64,000 nt of DNA from positions 11,051,331 through 11,115,330 of the forward strand of contig NC_033622.1 in assembly GCF_001540865.1 (NCBI RefSeq), in the 5' to 3' direction. Of this stretch, positions 1 to 11,223 are shown piece by piece. The position numbers and the translations under genes are program-made. Every line of letters starts with the position of its first letter. Position 1 is the stretch's first letter. Origin of the DNA: Ananas comosus. Lineage: Eukaryota > Streptophyta > Magnoliopsida > Poales > Bromeliaceae. A model generated the notes under the pieces. That model searched no databases. It was not told the origin of the DNA and saw only the letters and a list, made by a program, of their open reading frames with translations.

Positions 1-460
1 TCTCTTCACTTTCTTTGATGACGATGACGATAATGACGTTGGCACCGCCTTCGATGCCGTTGCCATCGCTGACGTTGCCGCCACCAACTCCGACACCGCC
101 GCTGCTATCGCCTCCGACACCGACACTGGCCGTTGACGACGCCGACGCTGACACAGATGTCATCGCTGATGCTGTCGACGATGATGATGCCGATGCCACC
201 GCTACCGACTCTACTCCCTTTGACGGCGATAATGACAATGATGCCGATGTCGCCGCCGTTGATGACGATGATGCCGGCACTAGTGACTATGGTGATGCTG
301 TCGACGATGATGACGTCGATGCCGCCACTGCTGACAACGATGACAATGCGACTCCTGCTAATAGCCATGGCGACAGGAGGAATAGTAGTAGGAGGATGGG
401 GATGCGAGCGGCTGTTGGTGGAAATGGGGCCTGACAAGTTGTTTTTAGTTATGTTTAAAT
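1..460. repeat. Triplet-type low-complexity tract (GAY/GCC-rich)
   Basis: The tract is built of GAC, GAT, GCC and GCT triplets, so several frames stay open on both strands. The longest plus frame (15-434, 139 residues) reads as a Pro/Thr-rich start followed by Asp/Ala runs such as DDDDAD. A longer unit recurs: the stretch near 170 (gatgctgtcgacgatgatga) returns near 294. No domain, splice context or homologous motif is visible. I read it as an imperfect microsatellite/minisatellite rather than a gene. The window edge cuts it on the left, so a coding exon cannot be excluded. Confidence 0.55.
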
Positions 461-1412
461 TCTTTTTCTCAATTTGATACAATCTACTAATGATATATTT
501 TTTTAAAGTTTGTTTTAATTAGTGTAATATTTCTTAATTTATTTAAGAATTAAAATAGAGTATTTTCTTAAGAGGCAATACCAACTGTAAAATATATAGT
601 AAATTTTTTTTTACAGAGTATAGATATTTTCAAGATATTAAGTATATAGCATAAAATAAAACTTTGTATTATTTTTCAATGATTGCCAACGAGGTCCTGA
701 GACTTCTACCCAGTAAGAAATCAATGAAAAATATAAATTGATAAATAGAATTACTAGTGGGGTGCTTTTAAAGAAATATTTATTGAATCAAACTGATTTA
801 AATATGAATCAAAGAGTTAGTTAACTAAAACAAAACTAGTTTCCAAATCAAAAATTTCGAAAGGACAATAGTAGTCTTTGAAAATAAAAAAATAATTTTA
901 TCTTATATTTTGCTATCCCAAAAATACTGAAATCACATGCAAAAGTGATAAGCATCAACTGTTAATGGTCTAATATACACTTAACATGGTTAAAGAACTT
1001 CGTATGACATTTTCCGCAATACAACTTGCTATAAGATCACTTGAAGATATTGAGTGATCCTATCATCCTTGAAAAGTAATCGAAAAGTCTTTTCATTTTA
1101 GAAATTTGAGAATTTATATATAATTGATTTGAAAGTTGTATAAAAATTCTAAAGAAGTATTATTATTAGAAAGAAAAAAAAGAAAACCAAACATATTACA
1201 GAGATTGTCACAAATACATTTATATAAATATGTCTTACTATTTTGACACAAGGTTCACTGTAACTCACATTTTAGACGGTTTATGCCAACTAGAATAAGT
1301 TATAATTAAGTCATACACAAACCAACCAACATATGCAGAGCATAAACTACAGAAACTCTTATAAGGTTCTTATAAAAAGTAGCTTATTTTAAACATAACA
1401 GTTAACTATTTG
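461..1412. other. AT-rich intergenic DNA and 3' flank of the response regulator gene
   Basis: No ORF, tRNA-like or repeat signature was recognised. The right end must contain the 3' UTR of the minus-strand response regulator gene whose stop codon is at 1413-1415. Confidence 0.4.
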
Positions 1413-4400
1413 TTACCATATATAATCATTATCATCTCGAATAAGCACATCGTCTAGAAATTTATCGAGCTCATCTCCTTTTATGTTTGAAGAGCTTCCA
1501 ACTTCACCAAAGCCACTTTGCTGCTGGACAGGATTTGCGGTATTCTCAGATTGATTGAGTCCCATAAGAAATTCAAAGGTGGACGCATCATCAATCATGT
1601 AGTTTGTCATAGAAATATCAAGAGAAGGATGGGGTTCACTATACATAGGTGCAGTGAATTCAGAAGCCAACATAGAGTTTTCTTTTTCGGTGTATTGCAT
1701 TGTATTGGAGTAATAAAAATTGTCATCATTGTTAGTCGCGGTATTTGCTACTTCGAATTGATTGTTATAATTCGAAGTATTGGTTTCTCCAACTGAAGTA
1801 GTAGGAAAAGCATCAAAATTATAGTAATTCATTTGGTCCCTAGTAGGCAATAAGTTATTTGTTGCTGGAACCATTCCATTCCATGAAGTATTTGGAATAT
1901 TTAGTTGATTTTCTAAAAATTGGTTAGGATTAATATTGCTGGAAATTGGTTGCCCATCAATTATGTTAGGCATAGGGTAATTATATGGGCTCAAAACATA
2001 TTGAGGAGCAACTTGTGGTGAAAGCATTGGAGGATTAGGGCTAGGGTTTGGAAAGGTGATTAGCTGATTTGGAAGTTGAGCAATGGGAAATGCATGATTT
2101 ATTGGATAGTTGTGAGGATTCATGTAAATGTTCATTCTCTCCCTTTGCTCCCTAGTTACTCGAATACGATATTTCTGCAATATAAAAACATTAATGAAAG
2201 TAGTTAGTTTATGATATTGATTTATACATGGTAAAATATTTAGTCTTATATTAAACAAAAATAAAGTGTTTATTACAAATCAATAGTTGAACTAAAAAAT
2301 ATATATTAATTCATCACAAAAAAATGGCACATTACACTGCTGAATACCAAAAACCCTATATAATTATCTATATTATATAAAACAAGCACTCAAGTTAAGA
2401 AAATAGACAAAAAGGATTTTATTGCTAGACTTGTTGATTTGATAATACTACAAGAATAAACACACAGTTATTTCTAAGGAAACTATCTCTAGTACTTGAA
2501 TGATTTGAACAATTTAAGTCTAAATGCTTAACAACTAATAAGTTACATATGTACCTAAAGATATTATTTGATATTTTTTTATTTTAAAGAAAATATTTTT
2601 GCAACACCCAAAATTTTAAGTGACAACTAGAGAAAAATCTATTTTTGTGTCAAGTTTCAGAACCTGGGTTCGTGTTCTGCAACCTGACAAAAGGCCAGTG
2701 AAGTTGGGAGCTTTGCCTGCATTTCAAAACTTGAATTCGAGTTTCGAAACTTGCCTGCACTCTCCCTTCTATATATATACTCCATGAAACTTGTTACACA
2801 AGCTTTGTCCCACTCATTCACCCTTCTCTCTTTTTTACAGCCGAGAGCACCTACCCTAAGCCCTGGAAAAGCGGAAAGAGCGCCTCTCCTTCCTCTTTTC
2901 TCAAATCTCTTTGACAAAGGATTGTGTTCGAAACGTTCCAATACACACTAAGAAAAAAAAGTTATCTTGCTTTTCTGTGCCTTACCTTCACTCAGTATAA
3001 GGGCATTTTTCGCGGGAAATCTTGATCTCCCAAGCCTCTTATTGGGAGGTCACTCCTAGATAAGGTGAGTGTTTGTAACGATTCGACCCGCTAGCAATAA
3101 TAATAACTGGGATTAAGCATTTTGTGCCGGCAGTTTTGGCCCAAAGAGTTTTTATTGCTAGCTTGTGGATCAAGTCACCAGCCGGAAGTGTGATATGAGT
3201 TTTGGCTGAGCCAGGGTCGGAATGACAGAATAAGTCAGGGTCGGTGAATGATAGACTAAGTCAGGGTCAGAATGACAAAACTAGCAAGACAAATCTCACA
3301 TCGCCTGGTGATCTTGGGCTTTGTGTGTGTTTAGGGCTGACAAGGATGTCAGGGCCTAAATAGGGAGAGTTTGTGACACCCCAATAGTTTCATATCGGAT
3401 GAAAATAATTGTTGTTGGATATATAAAAGGAGTCCATGCTAATAATAATAACTGGGCTTAAGCATTTTGGGCTGGTGGTTTTGATCCAATGAGTTATTAT
3501 TGCTCGTGGGTTGGGTCATTACAGTGTTATAGGATCTTTGGTTTACTCGGGACATGTGTTATTATTGTTTTTGTGTATTTTCTAGGTTTTCACTTAATTG
3601 TTTGTTCGACCAATATTTTAATTAATTTTCAAAATAAGATAGAATCTAAGGGTTTTTTAAGGCCATCTTTGTATATGCTTGCAAACGGCTGAGCATATTC
3701 CTTGTATATGGCTATCATTGCCTTCCTTAGGGTTTTTATAGTAACAAGTCAAAGATTTCTTGGTCGTTTTGATGGCGTCAACTGGTTGTTTTTTGTTTTA
3801 ACTTCAAAATCCAACAAACAGATCTAGAAATTTTTATTAGTTGTGATTCTTTTTTCTCTCTTAGTGTGATTATAGAGTTTTGTGCAAGTTAGAGGTGATT
3901 TTAGTTGAGTTGGCAACCCAACGCTATGAATTTTGCGAAGTTGCAGCAGTTGGAACTCAGCTTGGAAGGCTTAGTTCCAGAATGTGAGGCTAGTTTCCAA
4001 AAATAGCTTAATGGAATAGAAAAATTAAGTTATGGTTTCATGGAACCTAGACCTAGGTTCAGAACCTGGGTGAGGCTTTGTAACCTTGATGTTAGATTTC
4101 GAAAAGCATGCTAGTTGACACCTCTAATAACATGTGTATGGATAGTAGTGGATGCATCCTTGGTAGCCTTGTAGCGGTAGATGATATTTGTCATTCTTGA
4201 GATTTGGCATATATGCTAGTACTGCTACTAATCTTTTTGAGTGTCAGCATATGATCAAACCTTACAGGTTGAGATATAGTTGTAGAAACTTTGGGTGGTC
4301 ACTCCCTAAGGTCCTTGCCGGAGTGGGTTGTCACTGAGTGGCAGTCAGATAACCAGTCCTGGTAATCTACACTGGCATAGCAATAGGATAACTAGTCTCG

Positions 4401-7400
4401 GCTATGCTTACGTAGGGAAGCAACTGAATAACCAGTTCCGGCAATGCTTCATCGGCAAGCTTAGACTGGGTCTCTATGACCAGCGAGTCGACATATTAGG
4501 TACAAGAACATTGTTGGCACTTTGTGTCATTGATGCGGGTTACTTCGTATTTACTTTTGCCGTTTTAGCATCTTGGTAGTTATTGATCAATTTTAGTTAT
4601 GTACCTATACTTTTTGTCATTTATCTACCTTTTTTGTTGTTTTCTTAGTACACCAGTGGTGCAACTTGTCTTAATCGGCTCGCTGTACTCATTGAAAAAC
4701 TTATATATAAGTTTTTTACATCCTATTTTTCAGGTGTCAGCTGGGAAGGAGACAGTCGCGTGGCAAACACACGTGTAGATAGTTTATCTTGAGACAGCCA
4801 TATCTTTTGTATTTTGGTAAAAGGTTGCTATATTTTGAAAAAATAAAAGTTGTAATGAACTCAAATTGGGAAATTTGGTTGTAGTACTCAATAATCACAT
4901 ATTTTGTAATAACCTTGGGATGAAAAAGATAAGTTTTAAAAAATCTTGAATTTTTTGTTTGTTCATGCATGACAAGTGCTTAGTATTGACGTTATGCAAA
5001 TATGGGTTGCAGTCTTGGTGTTTATGACGAACCTAGCCACATTCCAAATATGAGCTTCCGATGTTATTCGGAGTGTGACAATTTCGTAGATGCTAAGGAA
5101 AAGGACAACCTCCCTCATGCTTATTTTATCTTATGTTTTTGTCATATTAACTGCAATGTGATACAAATGAATATGTTAACCTAAATAAAACTAATTTGTA
5201 ATATTTACAACTTAGAAGTAATGAAAAATCTTTTATCTCAACATTCTAATTTTTCTACCAACTTGAATAAATAATTATCTGATATAGAAAGATAAATTTT
5301 TCATATTAATTATAATGTGATATAACATGTGAATGTTTTGTCTCAAATCTAGTTTGAATTTTTTATGACTTAGCCCTTGGTACATTGAAATTGTCCTACT
5401 ACCTCCAATTAATGCATGTTAGTTTTAGTTCCCTCTAAATGATGATCAAAACAACCTACTATATAAGTAAGTACTTCTATTGCTTAGAGAATAGAGAATA
5501 TTAAGTGCAATTTTTGGATTTTGGTCTTAACCTTTTTCTCTATTTATAGGTCTCTATGGTACATTAAATAGACCCACTAAACTATCTACATAAATGGAAA
5601 AAGAACCCCTGAGTTGTCCATGGTCCTTGGGCTTCCGCAGGACTATTTATGATGCTTTAACTCTTGTAGATGCGTGCTGCTTTGTCTTCCGCAGAGGATT
5701 CTAGAACAACGTCTCTTTAGTTGCCCACTTTTAGTTTTGTGAAAAGTATTCAAGGACATTGGCCAAAATTTTTCTAAGTCACTGACATACATGTGACTTA
5801 GTTTTGGATATAGTTTGGATTTCAAAACTTTTAAATTGAAGTATTAGCTATAGACAAAAGTAGGCTCAAAATAATTGCTAATTGTTCTATTAGAATTAGC
5901 TTTTCTAGAAGAAAGGCCAAACTTGTCTTTACTGCTAGTTTAACATGCTTTATTCTTGAATTGAGAGAACATACCTCTTTTTAAGAAAAGAATGAATGTT
6001 ATAAAAAAAAAGAAACATGCTATAAATGTAATATTTATGTGTGGTAATATATTTGACTGGATGATACGTGCTGTTTTTTTTTTTTTAGAGTAGGTAGCAC
6101 ACTATCTGCTTCGTTTATTTCATTTAGAAATAAACTTAGTTGAAAATGTGAATCAACTAGAATTCGAATTTGGGACCTCGAGTACCAACCACCAAGCCTT
6201 TTGCCACTTGCTCTAGGGACAGTCGGTGACTGGATGATATATCATATACTATATTGAAAATTCTTTAGTGCCTGCTTTATCCTATAAAAGAAGTGTCTTG
6301 ATATTAACTATAAATACTTCTTTACTAAATAATATCCATTCTCTCATGCTATCCAACTCAATAGGTTGTTAAGAACAACAAATCCTACTGTTCGTTAAAA
6401 CTTTCAAATTATAGAATCCTCATAGTAGTTATCTGAAGAAACCTATTGTGAATATCTCACTATACTAGGCACCCTTATTTTTAGAATTATTTGACTTCAT
6501 GGTGATTGATGGATACATCACGTGAAAGTTGCTACTAATTAGTTTTTTCTTTTGGCATAGAGATCCATGCTATTTTTTAGTTAGATTCATTCTTTTAGTT
6601 ATGTAATATTTTGACCCTACCGAGAAAAGCTGTGCCAACTTTGGACCCTCTATGGATTACGATTTATAGATAGGAACTCTCTTATGTATGAAGATATGAT
6701 AATGTTTTACGTATCTAATTAATAAATATTAAAATTGCACCTTAAATTAGTCGACATAAGTAGTATTTTCTTTTACTTGAAAAAGAGTGAAGAATACATC
6801 TTTTTTTCTTGAAGAGGAGATAATTAATAAATATTTACGATATTCTTTCAAGAGTTGCCAAAGAACTGAGTTATATAGAGTGTGAGAAATAATTAATTAG
6901 CTTTTCTTATGCAAGCTTTATATAGATAGCTAGCTAAATTATGAAACCAAGCTAATACTGTAGACATCCTTAACCCCTAGTATAGGGTTTGCTCCATTGA
7001 GCATCTACGTATTGCTGAGTTCATTCCTAGTGTCATTGCCTTATATTTTACAATGACTAATTATATATTATTAAGTCCACATATTTCTTAGAATCATTAA
7101 ACCTAGTAACCTCTAAGGTATCGGAGTTGAGACATTGAAACATAAAATTTGTTTAACAGTGAACTTCTTCTAACGCTTAAGTAACTTAAGAACATTATTT
7201 TTAATATTTATGCTCAACACTCCTTTGCGTGGCTTAATCGTTGACTGGAAGTAAGACATAAATTTGATTTTTGAAATTGAAGGATGGATGCGCTTTGGGG
7301 AGTTTAACTCAAGACATCCTACTCGAAATTTTTTTGTCAAAAAAGATCAATTCTCAAAAATCTTAAAGTTGTTAAAAACTCGTGTTGTTTTAGTATTATA

Positions 7401-9555
7401 TTTGGTGAAATTCAATTAAAGTTTATATCCTAATACTTATGCCAATTATTTAATTAAGGCCAAATATCTTATAATGCCAATTAGAGTTGCAAACAGTACA
7501 TAAGTAACATAACCTTAAATAGATCCAATCATTAAATTTTTTTTTTTTTTGGCCAACAACAACTTCAATTTGTGTCTGCTGCGTTATAGCGTATTCTCAC
7601 TTTAATTATCAGCTTTTCGTTTAAAAGTTTTACTTAATTACTCTATAATTTTATTTTTATTTCACCCAAAAAATTTATTGTTAAATAATAATATAAAATA
7701 AATATTTTAAAAAGCAACAGTTATTTACTCCAGTAACAAAAGTATAGATAGTTAAGCAAGATAAAAGCACCCATATTTGAATATTTTAGAATTTCAAGTG
7801 CAACTTTTTGAATGCTCGATAATAAAGTAAAAANAAAAAAAAAGGATCAATATTTGATGTAAATTAAATGTGATAAAATATTTGTTAATAATATATATAT
7901 CACTCCTTACAAATTTAGTTAGTGAGAAGATCCTATGGATATATTGTCATTTATAATTCATGGCACATCTAGTCCAATATAAGAATTAGTAGGCTATTTC
8001 ATACACCATGCATATAGTCTAACTAAAAAAAAAAAAGAAAAAAAAAGGAATAAGGAAAAACTAAGAAGCAAAAGGCAAACATCAAACCTGAAGGTGGCTA
8101 GCAACATGGTCTCTATCTATGCCTTCAACACCCATTAGCTCAACTATCTTACTTGGAACAGCGTCTACGCTCGCGAGATGAAAGAGAGAGGAGGAGAAAA
8201 AAACTATGAGAATATCTTTGAAAATAGATACACTATAAGATTGGATTGTTCATAAAATAATAAAGCCATGCACTCATTAGAGGGAGGAGGAGGAGAAGAA
8301 ATAAAGAGTAAAGAAACTCAATTTTAGAACAAAACTAGGGCATGTGATTACCTATTCCAAGTTGATTGACGGCATTCTCGAATTTTTCCTCAAGATCAGG
8401 AGTCCAAATCATCCGCTTTCTTGTCTCCGAAGAACTGCCGTCTCCATGCTTTTTACTTTTGTTCTTCTTATTTCCCTTGGAATTTCGATCTATATTATCT
8501 ATGTTTTTGCCTTTGTTAATATTGTCCTTTGAAAAATCATTGCTTCCTCCCTGATCATTCACGGTTGTAGGAGAACTTTCGGTTGCGAGAGCCTTTCCCT
8601 TTCCATCATCCCTAATTTGTTCTTTGCCAATATTTTCTGTGGAGAACTTTCTCCAAGCTACAACTCTCCACAGATTAGCGATGTCGTTGATGTTGAGTGG
8701 CTTCTTAAGGAAGTAGCATGCTCCTTCTAAGATCCCCTTTATCATGATATCCTTCTTTGTATTCACTGACACAACTGTATCCATAAAAGATATGATGAGT
8801 AAAGAAAATTATTTGGGTGGCATAAGAAATTAAAGGAAAGAGTACATAGTGAATACATATCACAGGGATGCCCATTTCTCCCTCAACAATTTTAAGGAGA
8901 TCGAAGCCACTCATCAATGTCATGTGAATATCCGATAACAGCGCATCAAATTCCCCTTCTCTTTCTTGGAGAATTGATAATGCGGTAATTGGATTATTGC
9001 ATGTAGTCACTGCATTAGGGATCAATTAAATAAGTTAGACACTTCATCTTGTTTATAGAATGAAACCATATTTGTAGTTCCTCGTCCGGAAGCAAATCGA
9101 CTACAGGATAGGAGGTGTGAAACAGTGATAATCATCTAAGATACACTGAAATATCAAGAGAGGTTGAAATAGGAAAAACTTGAACACTGAAAACCCTAAT
9201 TGTCAGTCTAAGATTGTAAACTAGAAGTATTAATTAGGGAAAGAAAGATGAAAACTAACTGTAGTTATATAGATGTTCAATATAACTCGATCTTGTTGCT
9301 CAAAATTTTGAGATCAAGATTCCAATGAACATATTCTTTTCAAATAAGTGTGTAGATCATAAGTTCTTGCACTCCTTTTCTTGATTAAACCTACTAATGA
9401 AAAATGTGAGGATGGTGTATGAAACCTTCAATCCTACCTTTGTAGTGGCATGATGAAAGCATCACCTTAGCAGTTTCGAGAAATGACAGATCATTATCAA
9501 CAACCAAAATACGAAAACCATTAGGAAATACAGCTACAACTTCATCATCATCCAT
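1413..9555 (-). CDS. Type-B response regulator (receiver + GARP/Myb-like DNA-binding domain), 5 exons
   Basis: Type-B response regulators are nuclear transcription factors that receive phosphate from histidine phosphotransfer proteins in cytokinin signalling. Exons in transcript order are 9438-9555, 8857-9009, 8352-8774, 8088-8164 and 1413-2174. All junctions are GT-AG and phases agree, giving 510 residues. The ATG at 9555 is chosen because it opens MDDDEVVAVFPNGFRILVVD, the usual receiver start. The receiver spans about residues 14-125: phosphoacceptor D66 (SDIHM), switch S93 (VSVN) and K115 (KKP) are present, but the second metal-binding acid is Asn (VVDND, N21). A basic stretch (KKNKSKK) precedes the GARP domain at about 209-262, with W214, NQLGI, AVPSKI and VASHLQ-KYR. 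GARP is one residue shorter than usual at the exon 3/4 junction. The C-terminus is Asn/Pro/Gln-rich and ends in an acidic DELDKFLDDVLI segment. Exon boundaries are inferred; transcript data are not available here. Confidence 0.87.
2640..4740 (+). mobile_element. LTR-like retroelement remnant in the large intron of the response regulator gene
   Basis: This stretch is compositionally unlike the AT-rich intron around it. It has a TATA-type motif (ctatatatatactcc, about 2769) followed by a pyrimidine-rich leader-like stretch, as in an LTR promoter. The motif ggttcagaacctggg near 4057 echoes cagaacctgggttc near 2659. Exact ends and a target-site duplication were not found. A second, well-bounded solo LTR (3074-3523) sits inside it. 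The orientation is opposite to the host gene. Confidence 0.4.
3074..3523 (+). mobile_element. 450 bp solo LTR with 5 bp target-site duplication
   Basis: The element starts TGTAACGATTCGACC and ends GGTTGGGTCATTACA. It is flanked on both sides by gtgtt (3069-3073 and 3524-3528), the 5 bp duplication expected of LTR retrotransposon integration. An internal TATA motif (atataaaagg, about 3421) fits an LTR promoter. The two ends are also inverted repeats of each other over several tens of bases, both containing agcaataataa. No internal domain is present, so it is a solo LTR or a very small non-autonomous element. Confidence 0.75.
4741..8087. other. Remainder of the 5.9 kb intron 4
   Basis: Between the LTR remnant and exon 4 the sequence is AT-rich without a coding signature. 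The only recognisable element is the SINE at 6067-6226. Short ORFs here (for example 5002-5184 plus) show no conserved motif. A single N lies at 7834 in an A-run. Confidence 0.5.
6067..6226 (-). mobile_element. tRNA-derived SINE, near full length, in the sense strand of the response regulator intron
   Basis: On the minus strand it opens with a tRNA-like head (ctagagcaagtggcaaaagg as A-box region, then an attcgaattctag-type B box). It continues through a conserved body (gtttatttctaaatgaaat) to a 3' A-run. Target-site duplications tgactggatgata flank it (6054-6066 and 6227-6239). It shares this structure with copies at 12311, 19837 and 25811. Confidence 0.8.
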
Positions 9556-9606
9556 GGTGGTTAAGAAATAGTTGAAGACGAATACGAAGAACACCGGCGC
9601 AAATGA

Positions 9607-9613
9607 ATATATA
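9607..9613 (-). promoter_or_regulatory. Possible TATA box of the response regulator gene
   Basis: TATATAT on the minus strand lies 52 bases upstream of the chosen ATG at 9555. That would leave a 5' UTR of about 20-25 bases, which is short, so the true promoter may lie further up in an unmapped leader. Confidence 0.25.
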
Positions 9614-10079
9614 CCCATTTTAGATGCATAATATGCACGACATGTGGCTTTCTTTTGTAGAAAAAAGTTACCGAAAGAAGTAAAACATGTTACGTGGTGT
9701 ATACACTATAATTAATATCAAAGAAGTTGGTCAATTCACCATTAAATTTTTTATCTTAACCAAATTGAAATAAATTTTTTCCATATATAGAATTAAGTAA
9801 ATTGATGCATTTATGTACAAGAAAAAAAATTCCGGTTTTCAATTAGTTTAGGGAAAAAATAAGCATGCCTATTCTGCTATTTGTTACATCTCAATTAATC
9901 TTAGTGAAACTAATTAGAAGAACCACGATTTCTTTTTTTCTTCACCAAATTAACCATAAAAGTTTCACCATTTTTTCACAAAAGCATAAAATATTCTAGC
10001 TCATATATATGTAGAGTTGAGCTGAAATATTATCGGTAGCAAACGAGCTTCATTGTCACCCATTTTTTTCAATACTGGA

Positions 10080-10390
10080 GCCTTCGAATCGATGATCGAT
10101 ACCGTTGAAAATGATCTATAACACTTGAAGTATATAGAAATTAAGTTTCATACTTTTTCGATATTGTTCTCTTATCTATCAAGTCGACGTAAAAATGAAC
10201 AGCTGAAAAATGAATATCCTCTAAAAAGTGATGATAGGTATTTTGTAATCAAGACCGAGAGTATAGATCTTGTTCTAAATAGTTTAAAATTTTTTTTAAC
10301 TAAAATTCAATTGATTTAAATAATTCTACACTGTCAAACGAGAAAATGCCTCGTATCTACCATTAAAATTAAAAATTTTGCGGGTAGCGT
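10080..10390. mobile_element. MITE-like element, same family as the one at 26646-27080
   Basis: Its core (a tagatcttgtt motif followed by an A/T stretch and tctacactgtcaaacg) matches the arrangement around 26812-26885 (gatcttgttttatatag, tctacagcattaaac). The terminal structure is degraded and no target-site duplication was found. A SINE tail fragment abuts at about 10383-10413. Confidence 0.45.
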
Positions 10391-10413
10391 GCTACCTATC
10401 TCTCAAAAAAAAA
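10383..10413 (+). mobile_element. SINE 3' tail fragment
   Basis: The sequence tagcgtgctacctatctctc followed by an A-rich tail matches the 3' end of the tRNA-derived SINE seen complete at 12311-12461. Only the last 30 or so bases are present. Confidence 0.55.
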
Positions 10414-10430
10414 TAAAAATAAAAATTTTG

Positions 10431-10431
<1 letters not shown>

Positions 10432-10498
<67 letters not shown>
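10432..10498. repeat. (CT)n(TA)n compound microsatellite
   Basis: About 19 CT units run directly into about 14 TA units. The TA part abuts the MITE at 10499. Confidence 0.9.
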
Positions 10499-10501
<3 letters not shown>

Positions 10502-10741
10502 TCCGACTATACTACTCTTGAGTATAGTCCTTTTTGTACTAATAAGTTTTTGGCAGTTAGATATGCACTTGTCATCATTTTCACCCGTTAGATCACATAC
10601 TATTCAACCAACCATCCACTCAACTCTAAGGGACCACTAACATTCTAACTGGGGACCGCACATCCCTTCATCCAATGGTCGAAAATTTATGAGTACAAAT
10701 AGGTCTATACTCATAATTAAGAGTATAGTAGCTCTACTATA
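10499..10741. mobile_element. MITE with GAGTCC...CTATACT-type inverted ends, about 240 bp
   Basis: It starts gagtccgactatactactc and ends with gagtatagtagctctact, which are imperfect inverted repeats. It sits between TA-rich tracts. A second copy is split around the solo LTR at 31637-36244 and shares internal phrases such as tactattcaaccaacca and gggaccacta. It is non-coding. Confidence 0.65.
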
Positions 10742-10791
10742 TATATATATATATATATATAAGTCAATTGGGTTTGGAGATATATATTTAA

Positions 10792-11214
10792 GGGGAAACT
10801 TCAAATACCCCCCCTGTGGTTTCGCATTTTCTTACTTTAGTACCCTGTGGTTTAAAGTGTATCAAATTAGTACCATGTGGTTTCACACTTTCTCACTTTA
10901 CTACCCTGTGGTTTCAAGTGTATCAAGTTAATTAGTACCCTGTGGTTTCATTTTTGTATCAAGTTAGTACCCTGTGGTTTCAATTTTTTTTTTTTATTAT
11001 CTATTTCGGGTATATAATTTAACAAAATATTAAACCATAGGGTACTAAAGTGAGAAAGTGTGAAACCACAGGGTACTAACTTGATACACTTGAAACCACA
11101 AGGTACTAAAGTTAGAATGTGTGAAACCACATGGTACTAAATTGATACACTTTAAACCACAGGATACTAAAGTGAGAAAGTGCGAAACCACGGGGGGGTA
11201 TTTGAAGTTTCTCC
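10792..11214. mobile_element. 423 bp foldback MITE with 9 bp target-site duplication (Mutator-like)
   Basis: The ends GGGGAAACTTCAAATAC and GTATTTGAAGTTTCTCC are inverted repeats, and the whole element folds back on itself around a T-rich centre near 10990. A 9 bp duplication tatatttaa flanks it (10783-10791 and 11215-11223), the size typical of Mutator-superfamily insertions. Both arms are made of repeated phrases built on taccctgtggttt and its complement, spaced 25-40 bases apart. It is non-coding and could give a long hairpin RNA if transcribed. Confidence 0.8.
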
Positions 11215-11223
11215 TATATTTAA

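Noticed and set aside
8335..9025. Separate small response-regulator ORFs
   Set aside because: They are consecutive exons of one gene: GT-AG junctions and phases join them into a single receiver-GARP protein.
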